In this document: one piece after another, positions 56,831 to 64,000 of the stretch | How positions within the stretch are numbered: the stretch's first letter is position 1 | How the letters are laid out: each line of letters opens with the position of its first letter | Origin: Salticus scenicus | Lineage: Eukaryota > Arthropoda > Arachnida > Araneae > Salticidae | Length of the DNA: 64,000 nucleotides | Direction: 5' to 3' | NCBI GenBank assembly: GCA_963930645.1 | Contig: OZ005652.1 | Span: forward strand, 264,075,356-264,139,355 | The notes under the pieces: generated by a model | Database searches by the model: none | Seen by the model: only the letters and a program-made list of their open reading frames with translations | What the model was told of the DNA's origin: nothing | Program-made: the position numbers and the translations under genes

Positions 56831-57700
56831 TAAGAGTGTAGAAGAAAAGCTTAAAATTTTTATGTTAAATTAAAAATGGGGTGGGGGGTTGCAAAGAGTC
56901 TTATATCCCAATAGAAATATTAAAGTTTTTTTTGTAAATAAAACTGTGTATTCTGTAATAAATGTATTCTGTTCATGTTTTTTTTCTGAATATTTTCATG
57001 TTCATTTTCCCAGTCTTTCATATTTTATCGTACATAACTAGTAAAATGGTGTTGATTTCATCTCTAAATTTTCAGATTTCACAAGCTGTTTCATAAATTC
57101 TAATTCAAATTCAATTAAACAAAATTTTGAAAGTAAAAACATTACATGTTCTTTAACAAATAAGACATTTCAAAACTCTATTTATGAATTTTCTGCATTA
57201 TTTGATATAAATTCACTCTAAAGTAAATGAAGTTGCACAAATAAAAGAATAACTTTAGAAAGTACTTGTAAAATTTAGAAAAAAATATCTTGAATATCGT
57301 AGTATCTCATGCTAATTCTAGAAAGTGGTAACTGTCTTTGTAGACTACAAAATACTAAGCAAATGTTTTATTCTTTCTGAAATATTATGAATTTATTTTA
57401 TCAATGCTATATTTAGCATTAATGAAAGTTTTATCTTTTGTGATGAAATTCAGTCTTCATTTGGTGAAAAAATGTCATACGTGTAAATACAGCTCTTGAT
57501 AAACTAGGTTTTGAATATAAATGTTATGAATTATCACTTCCACCTTTTTATATCGTACTTTCTTGCCATTAAAATTTTGACTTATTTAACAAATGAAAAA
57601 TTTCTGTTAAATTTTAGTGGTAAATGAAAGTTCAGAAATTGCCCGAAATAAATATTTCTAAATATTAATTCTCTAAAAAATTGATTAATGATCACATTAT
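56831..57700. other. AT-rich noncoding stretch
   Basis: Nothing recognised. Confidence 0.6.
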
Positions 57701-57775
57701 TTATTTACACATTATTTATTTATTTACACATTATTTATTTATTTACACATTATTTATTTACACATTACTCATGAT
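57700..57775 (+). repeat. Short tandem repeat, about 21-bp unit
   Basis: CACATTATTTATTTATTTA is repeated about four times, the last copies shortened. Confidence 0.8.
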
Positions 57776-57879
57776 TAATTGTTACATTTGAGAGGCTACG
57801 TATACAAGGAGACAAGCTAATGTTAATTCCGTGGCAGCAGGTTCTTAGAAAATTTCTTAATTGTACAATTTTTTCGATT

Positions 57880-58110
57880 TCAACTGCAGTTTTCTTTTCT
57901 TTTTTTCATTTTTTTTTTTTTTTTTTTTTTTTTTTTCTTTTTCCTCAGAACAGAAAACTGCAACCAAAATTGAAAAGCTATGCAATCAAATAATTTGTCA
58001 AGCACACGATCTAGTGGATTAACAGTTTGTGAGTTTATTACATGAGCATACGCACTTAGGTCCCCCTCATCAGTTAGCTCTACGATTTCCTCCATTAATG
58101 CTAAGCCTAT
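57880..58110 (-). CDS. Candidate coding fragment, unknown
   Basis: The minus-strand frame, with M at 58095, reads MEEIVELTDEGDLSAYAHVI, then NSQTVNPLDRVLDKLFDCIA and FQFWLQF before entering a lysine run from poly-T/C. The first 50 residues are balanced and acidic, unlike neighbouring chance frames. An upstream CAACCATAG on the minus strand could be a splice acceptor. I do not recognise the protein; a TE-derived fragment is as likely as a host exon. Confidence 0.25.
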   Translation of the reverse strand: MGLALMEEIVELTDEGDLSAYAHVINSQTVNPLDRVLDKLFDCIAFQFWLQFSVLRKKKKKKKKKKKMKKRKENCS

Positions 58111-59670
58111 GGTTGTAGAATGCTATCACATTCTCAAAACTATATTTCAACCTTTTTTTTTTCTGTGACCTCTTAAAGGATGTTTTATGGTATTTTTTGT
58201 GAAAATATTTCTAAAACATACACTAACTTTTGAATTTGATGCATTAAAATTCTCGAAGCTAACAAGCTGAGAGTAAAAGATTTTAATACTTTAAGTAATA
58301 GTGTACATTTTAGAAATATTTTGCAAAGATGAGACATTAAGAGGCATGTTTTAAGAAGAGTATGCAGAAAAATAGTTTAAAATATTCATTTTTTAAAGAC
58401 ATATTTTGAAAATAAAAAAAGCATTTCACGTCCGTAGGTTTAGCATTGTAATAGTAAAGGAAATCAAAAAGCTGCCAAGGGGCTTTAATAATATTGATCT
58501 CTATTGGAAATCTACCTCTATAAACCACTCTTCTCAATTTTCCAAATTAACATAAAAATTATTTACATATGTACAATTTAAACTTACGACGTTTTCACGC
58601 ACAGGTATATACCTGTAATTCACTTCGAAACAACAACTACAACTAACTCAGCAGCAAGTCAAAACGAAAAAACATCCTAACTGGCTAAATAGCTTTTTGA
58701 TATTTTACCAGAATTCTGCAATCGGCTAAATAGCTTTTACATTGCATTACCAGAATAGCGAATATCGCCATCTATTAGAAAGGAAGATAGTTAACCTTTG
58801 TTACTTTTGTTACACCTCTAATATTCATATAGAATATAATTGGTACTTTGTGTGTGTGTGTGTGTGTGGCAAATTTTGCCCATAATCGTTTTGGAAAAGA
58901 CAATAATACTTTTTTCTCTGCATAATTATTTTTTTTTAAGGGGACTTGGTACCTTTAATTACAGCACTGCAGGAGGTTTCATATAAAAGCTTTTATTTCC
59001 TTTAATATTTATAAATTAAACGATATTAGGTTTATTCAATGAAATATGTATTCAGGCAACAATTCTTATGGGTATTTTTTATGCATTTATTACAGATTTC
59101 AAATCTTTAAATTGCATTTTCTCAGTTTGCATTTTTTGATGAATTCATGATCTTCAAAATGCTAAAATTTAAATAGAAGAGTTAGAGATGGCTTTTGTAA
59201 TATCTTTAAAAGAAACAAAATGTTAAAAATAAAAATATAACAAAAACCAGTTTTTTTTTCCCTAAGATTTTTATATAAACATTAACTTTCTAATTTTTTT
59301 CTCAAAGTCTAATCAATAAATTTCAAAACCCATCTTTAACTCTTTTAAAGTACTCTGTTAAACATTCAAAAATATTTTAAGTCTCTTCTTAAATATTTGA
59401 AGCAGTTTTAGCATTTTGAAAATCATAAATTTATCAAAAAACGAAAACTGAGATAACGCAATTTAAAGGTTTGAAATCTGTAAAAATATATTTATAAAAC
59501 CATAAAAATTGTTACCTGAATATATATTTCATTGAACAAGCAAATGTAATATAGTTCAATTTATAAATATTAAATGGAAATATAAGCTTTTATATAAAAC
59601 CTACTTTAGTGCTATCGTAAAAGTTTCAAAGTTTTTTTTTTTTTTTTTTAATAACATATACTGAGCTATC
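58111..59670. other. AT-rich noncoding stretch
   Basis: Poly-T lies at 57906-57936 just before this stretch, (GT)n at 58850-58868 and poly-T at 59631-59649. Nothing else. Confidence 0.6.
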
Positions 59671-59976
59671 TTCTAATTTTACGGGCAATACTACAATTTT
59701 AACACACTAAGTTGTCTTATAATTTTACAGGCAATACTACTATTTTAACATACCGAGCTGTCATAATTTTATAGACAACACTACTATTTTAATACTCAAA
59801 TGCCTTTTAATTTTACGGTCTATACTACTTTCTTTACAAGTTGGTTGTATGTTTCATCCCAACGTAAAATTACTGGCGATACATCATTTATCGTCTAAAT
59901 GTTTTTTTAAAGGCTTTGTCTGGAATCTCTTCTGCCGGGCTTTGCCCGTAATTTTACTCGAATTTTTTTAACAGTG
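59671..59976. repeat. Degenerate tandem repeat, about 60 bp, about 4 copies
   Basis: AATTTTAC(A/G)GGCAATACTACTATTTTAACA..C.(A/G)AG.TGTC-like units at about 59675, 59735, 59765 and 59805. The right end has the hairpin GGGCTTTGCCC and TTTTTTTAACAGTG at 59966-59979, a Tc1-type MITE end. It is reminiscent of the 46220 repeats (CGTAAAATTA...). Confidence 0.5.
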
Positions 59977-61162
59977 TTTGAAAATGCTATCTCATACATT
60001 TATTATTTATCATTAATTTTAAAATATCTGAGAAGAAATTTTGACCTATCCTACATTTTAAAATTCGAAAAGGATCTCTAAAGAAATTTAAAAAAAATAT
60101 TTATAAATTCTTTCAAGAATTACTAATATCAGGAAAAGGATAACTGGACAGACATAGAATTTCATAATTTTTGTTTACTTATTTAAAATCGTATTTTTAT
60201 TTATGTATGATTGTGACCCAAAGCAACAACCTAATATTAACAGAAGCGAAAGTATAATTACTTTCCTTTTTTGCAAAAGAGGTTGCATTTAAGTATCTTG
60301 ACCATCTTCAAAACACCGCTACCACTAATTGCGGTGTTTAAGTCTGTACAACCTCTTATTTATTTTGTTCTTATTTTCCCTTCTGCTTAAAAAAGGGCGT
60401 CATAAAGACTTTTTTATTATTAACAGTCGGCATTTGGGAGGCTGACATACAAATGCACACACGCACAAAAAGAAAAAAAAAATGTCCGTCGTAATAATTG
60501 CTATTTCTAATGCTGAGAGAAAGATTATACGAAAAATTTACGACTTTCCAAGAGAAAAAAAAAAATACATATATATATATATATATATACCTTTCTATCA
60601 GAAGAAACACCAACAGTTCTGACTCTAGCCATAAAATAATATTTGATTTACGTGACTCTTTGTTATTGATTGCTGTTGAATTGTTTTCTCTGCGATTAGT
60701 ATAATTAAGGATTGTAAAAAAAGGATTTAAGAAGAAATTTATAGTTGAATGATCTTCAAGTTCACAGATGTCATGGTTGTATTTCATATTTTTCTTTAAA
60801 GTTTGAGTTTTATTTCCGATTATTATGTAAATATAGTCAAAATCGTTTGAAGAAAAAGCTGACAAAATTTGTACATCAAATAAAAATGTTCTTAAAAACT
60901 GGGCTGTCAAAAATATAAAATAAATAAATAAATAAATAAAAAGTCAACTGGTAAAAAACAAATTGGAATCATTTTAAATAATATTTACTTTTTTACCCAT
61001 CACCAAAAATGAAAGAGAAAAAGATTTCAATCATTTTAGCATATAGAAACTATCCCCCCCCCCTCTTATAATAAATCGTTGCTACCAAAAATCCTGTACC
61101 CTTAATAAAACGCTTTCCCAACTTGTATTTAATGGGAATGAAGAACTCAATTTAATTTATAT
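59977..61162. other. AT-rich noncoding stretch
   Basis: (TA)n at 60571-60590, (AAAT)n at 60918-60941, a C-run at 61054-61062. The 179-codon minus frame at 60371-60910 is mostly low complexity and has no domain. Confidence 0.55.
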
Positions 61163-62075
61163 ACTTACACTAAGGTGACCATACGTCCTCGAAATTCGAG
61201 GACTGTCCTCGAATTTTGACCTTTTATATATTTTATCCCCAAAAATTCATTTACTACTTGAGGGCACTAAATATCCCCAAATTTAAATATTTGTATCTAT
61301 TTCTTCACAAAATCGCAGTCCCTTCCGTGGAAGATCAAAATTGTGATGGCATGTCTCTGGTCCACCTCTAGGGGTGAGTAATAGATCGTCACCAATTGCC
61401 TATTGCGCAGCGCTAGTATGACGTACAGCCCATCCAATCAAAATCGCAGTCTAATGCACAAGTAATTGGATAATCTTGGAAATCAACAAAACTTTGAAAT
61501 AAACACCCTAATACTTCATGAGCAGAGAAAGAATCATGCACTGCTCATCAGTATATAAATTCTATCTTGCCCGATTTATGTGAAGGGAAAATTAAAATTT
61601 GTTTAATGAAATTTTGACAAAAATGGCAGTTATATGACCACCACAAACTGTATTGATACATTGATAGGAGAGAAAAGGAAATGATTTTCTGGTAGTTATA
61701 TAATCGTGAATAATTTCTGCATTTCTGGGAGTAAGGATTCTGAAGATTAAAATGAAATGCTGTTATTTTGTGTTCTCTCCTATCTTAATAAAGTGTAAAT
61801 GGGTTCTATAGACTCAATTATTTTAATAATGCTGGGATAGTTTAATTTGCATAAACATATCTTAGGCTCAACAATTTTTCATAGAAAAAAGTGTTTCAAA
61901 GTATTTTGTGATGTATAAATCAGAGTTATTTTTATTAATAATGCATGTAGGAATTGGTCCAAGAAAATGTCCCCAAGTAAAGTTTTCAATATCCTCGAAA
62001 TTTACTTCGATTTGGGGACAAACGGTAATTTGCCCTCAAATTAGAGTTTGAAAATATGGTAACCTTAATTTACAC
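61163..62075. mobile_element. hAT-type MITE with 8-bp target duplication
   Basis: Ends TAAGGTGACCATA (61171) and the inverse TATGGTAACCTTA (ending 62067), with flanks ACTTACAC (61163-61170) and ATTTACAC (62068-62075), a 7/8 match. An 8-bp duplication is the hAT signature. Subterminal inverted words: TCCTCGAAATTCGAGGA at the left, TCCTCGAAATTTACTTCGA and GGGGACAAACGG at the right. No transposase frame. It carries a nested truncated SINE. Confidence 0.75.
61308..61451 (+). mobile_element. 5'-truncated S1 SINE with 13-bp target duplication
   Basis: Direct repeats CAAAATCGCAGTC at 61308-61320 and 61439-61451 bracket 118 bp. These align with the 3' half of the SINE at 19077-19388 (GTGGAAGATC.AAATT.TGATGGCATGTCT, CCACCTCTAGGGGTGAGTAA, GCGCTAGTATGACGTA). 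It lacks the tRNA-like head. The host hAT-type element continues on both sides. Confidence 0.8.
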
Positions 62076-62873
62076 AGGTATAAAACAAATACTAAACAAC
62101 CATGCGTCTCTGATAAATTATGGACACATCGCACTACAGCCAGAAAAGTGATACAACTCCCCTACAAACACATCGTCTTTCCAGGACATTTATAGGACAT
62201 CTTAAAGATGAAACAGACATCTTTAGGATGTAATGTGGATGAAAGGGATATCTTTAGAATGAACTGTGGATAAGTGTGTTTGTAGGGAAATATGCAGTAC
62301 TTAATAAATTTCAACTTAAAGGATATGAAAAAAACATTGACTAGCGTATAATAAAACTGACACAACTGCCTCTCAGGTTTACAAATTGCGAGACAGAGAT
62401 ATATTATTTATCGAGCATGTTGTGCTACTTCATATGCATTCTTCAGTGACCTAAACCAAAATTGACATTTTTTTTTTTTTACTTGTGTCAGTTTTTCAGT
62501 CTGTGTGCGATATATTCCCATATTATAGGTTATAAAATGAGAGTTATGAGACAATAATCGAACGGGGTATTATTTAAATAGACTAAGAAAGCGAAAACAT
62601 GCATGCATCAATGCTAAATGATGAAGCATGTTAAATTTCCCATATCACAGGATATAAGAAAAGCAAAAGTTAAGTTAAAGTGAATCAGAGAATGATGGAG
62701 TGAATGTTAAAACATAAAAGTAAAATAAAACTAATAATATAGCGGAAAATAAAAATCCTGCATCAGGAATAGATTAAAATAATAATAATAATAATAACTT
62801 CCATCATTATTGTAAGAAAATAAATAGCTATTGGAGGGCTAAACACTTATTGATATATTATAATGTTGCGTAC
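62076..62873. other. AT-rich noncoding stretch
   Basis: An (AAT)n at 62777-62798. Minus frame 62162-62365 unrecognised. Short reiteration of CATCTTTAGGATG-like words near 62200-62260. Confidence 0.55.
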
Positions 62874-63495
62874 TTGAGGGTTCGTGAGTTGTCCGGGAAT
62901 GAAAGGCCAAACTTACAAAAATTCTGTAATTTATTCACAGAAAGTTCCAGAAAAATACAGGTCAATAAACCAATTATCAGCTTCAATTCAAGCAGTAACC
63001 ACAGCTTAAACAACAGCTGTCAATAGCAAATCCACAGTACAAACCGTATAGGAATAACACTTGAAGCAAGTCTCTCTCAAAGAGGCTCAAGAGCAATGCA
63101 AGCACTAGCGAAGCTGGCAGAAGACTGAACTGAACTGACTGCCTTGGCGAGAGAGCGCTCCTTATATACTGTTCCATGGAACCCAGATTTTTCGAGAAAA
63201 CTCTAGAAAGTGGTCAACCAATCAACTTACAGCTTCCATATTTGGTATATCCCATATAAGGATTTTCTCGCCAAGGTCGCCAAAAAAATCGCCAAGGTGG
63301 GAAAAAGTTGCCAAATTTGGCGCCAAATCCATTACCTGCCTTATTGAGGCTTTTTAATGCGTTTTTAAGGGAAATTAAGGCTATTTCAACGCTAAAACGA
63401 CTAGAAATGCACAAAATTAGCACTTTATCAACTTACTAAGCCTCTTTGAAAGAATTTATACAAATATAAACACAATTATTTACAATTTTGTAACA
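62874..63495 (-). mobile_element. LTR of a Gypsy-type retrotransposon
   Basis: Read on the minus strand it starts TGTTACAAAATTG (63495) and ends CGCAACA (62874), i.e. TG...CA termini, 622 bp. It lies directly after the polypurine tract and pol end, so it is the 3' LTR. Core promoter features are legible on the minus strand: TATATAA at 63168-63162 and an initiator-like TCAGTTCAGTTCAGT about 25-35 nt downstream; AATAAA at about 62933-62928 may be the polyadenylation signal. It also contains a TCGCCAA/TTGGCG motif cluster at 63265-63330. Frames at 62983-63177 and 63214-63423 are not genes. Confidence 0.75.
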
Positions 63496-63512
63496 CTGCC
63501 CCCCTCCCAAGG
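63496..63512 (-). promoter_or_regulatory. Polypurine tract
   Basis: On the minus strand CCTTGGGAGGGGGGCAG abuts the LTR start TGTTAC, the position and composition of the primer for plus-strand DNA synthesis in LTR retrotransposons. Confidence 0.7.
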
Positions 63513-63725
63513 ACTGCACGTCCCGGGCAGTGCAACCCTTGGTCAAGAGGCGAAACTAAACAAATTTACACAATCTAAAATACAAAAACTAAGTTGCATA
63601 TATCGATAAAATAGAAATACAAATCAAGTGAGAAATATTTACAAAATTCACAAATATGTACAAATATTTACAGTGCGCATGCGCAAATTTTACAAGTATT
63701 TACATTTTAAATTATAATATTACCG
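63513..63725 (-). other. Untranslated spacer between pol and PPT
   Basis: AT-rich, about 210 bp, no frame. Contains the palindrome TGCGCATGCGCA at 63677-63688. Confidence 0.5.
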
Positions 63726-64000
63726 TTAATTGTGGTACTTGGCTAGCCTGTTATAGTGCACCACCTTCGGTTTTGATGAAGGTGTTTTAGTGATCCGCAC
63801 CACTACATCATTCAGCCTTTTTAAGACTGTGTACGGTCCGTCCTAGTGGCACTGTAACTTGGGAGAGAGTCCTTTGCGTCGAACAGGATTCCCAACCAGA
63901 CCTTCTCTCCTTCCTGGAACTCATGTTGTGTAGCCTTTAGATCGTACCTTGTCTTCATTTTCTCCGTTGTCATGTTAATCCGCTCCCGAGCAAAGTTGTG
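63726..64000 (-). pseudogene. Gypsy integrase C-terminus (partial)
   Basis: It begins beyond the window. The minus-strand translation shows RERINMTTEKMKTRYDLKA, HEFQEGEKVWLG, a frame change, NPVRRKGLSPKLQCH, an in-frame TAG where the family has W, then DGPYTVLKRLNDVVVRITKT and KVVHYNRLAKYHN to TAA at 63728-63726. This is the GPY/F module and chain end of Gypsy/Ty3 (412/mdg-like) integrases. The frameshift and stop make this copy defective. The rest of pol, gag and the 5' LTR would lie at higher coordinates. Confidence 0.85.

Noticed and set aside
60371..60910. 179-codon minus frame
   Set aside because: Longest frame of its area, but rich in I/Y/F/K from AT repeats and (TA)n; no domain or composition shift.

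Overview
The window is AT-rich eukaryotic DNA. It has a very high density of simple repeats, foldback elements and decayed transposons, and I see no complete host protein-coding gene. The mix points to an arthropod, most likely a chelicerate such as a spider: a LINE with RT plus RNase H, Gypsy LTR, Tc1/mariner, hAT and TTAA-target elements, tRNA-derived SINEs, and (CTGT)n-bearing interspersed repeats. That assignment is an inference from TE style, not from a marker gene.

The dominant theme is a set of non-autonomous elements sharing one architecture. A 5' hairpin begins ACTTTC and is followed by AAGTATTG, then a conserved TTTTGA-type block, a CTGT/GTGT microsatellite and an AT-rich body, often with internal tandem repeats. 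The 3' end is an inverted copy of the 5' arm plus a short terminal hairpin. At least three sequence families (called A, B and C here) follow this plan, which matches Helentron/HINE-type rolling-circle elements. Family A occurs at 9.5-11.5, 20.8-22.0, 30.8-31.6, 33.3-36.0 and 37.1-39.4 kb; B at 31.8-32.8 kb; C at 47.3-48.4 kb. Several are concatenated or carry expanded minisatellites.

Region by region: 0.7-1.3 kb, two foldback elements. 3.0-8.4 kb, scattered repeats including a tRNA-tailed repeat and a TE head and tail. 8.9-13.4 kb, a large imperfect palindrome of two Penelope-like fragments flanking two head-to-head family A elements, with a tRNA-Thr-like gene inside an insertion in the right arm. 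15-16.5 kb, a tandem-repeat element with a nested MITE. 17.7-18.9 kb, a Tc1 relic. 19.1-19.4 kb, a young SINE with a perfect 16-bp target duplication. 22-28 kb, three copies of a second SINE-like repeat and a minisatellite. 40.5 kb, an orphan exon-like open frame. 41.7-43.3 kb, a Tc3-like transposase pseudogene. 44.8 kb, a perfect TA-flanked MITE. 45.3-46.2 kb, a TTAA-flanked element with a transposase-like C-terminus. 54.2-56.8 kb, a broken LINE with RT and RNase H. 61.2-62.1 kb, a hAT-type MITE with a truncated SINE nested in it. 62.9-64.0 kb, the 3' end of a Gypsy-type element on the minus strand (LTR, polypurine tract, integrase tail).

Nothing works as an operon or pathway. The window reads as an intergenic or deep-intronic TE graveyard. 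The points most worth following are the Helentron-like family set, a 150-bp hammerhead-like insertion at 47.5 kb, the tRNA-bearing repeats, and the exon-like frame at 40.5 kb.
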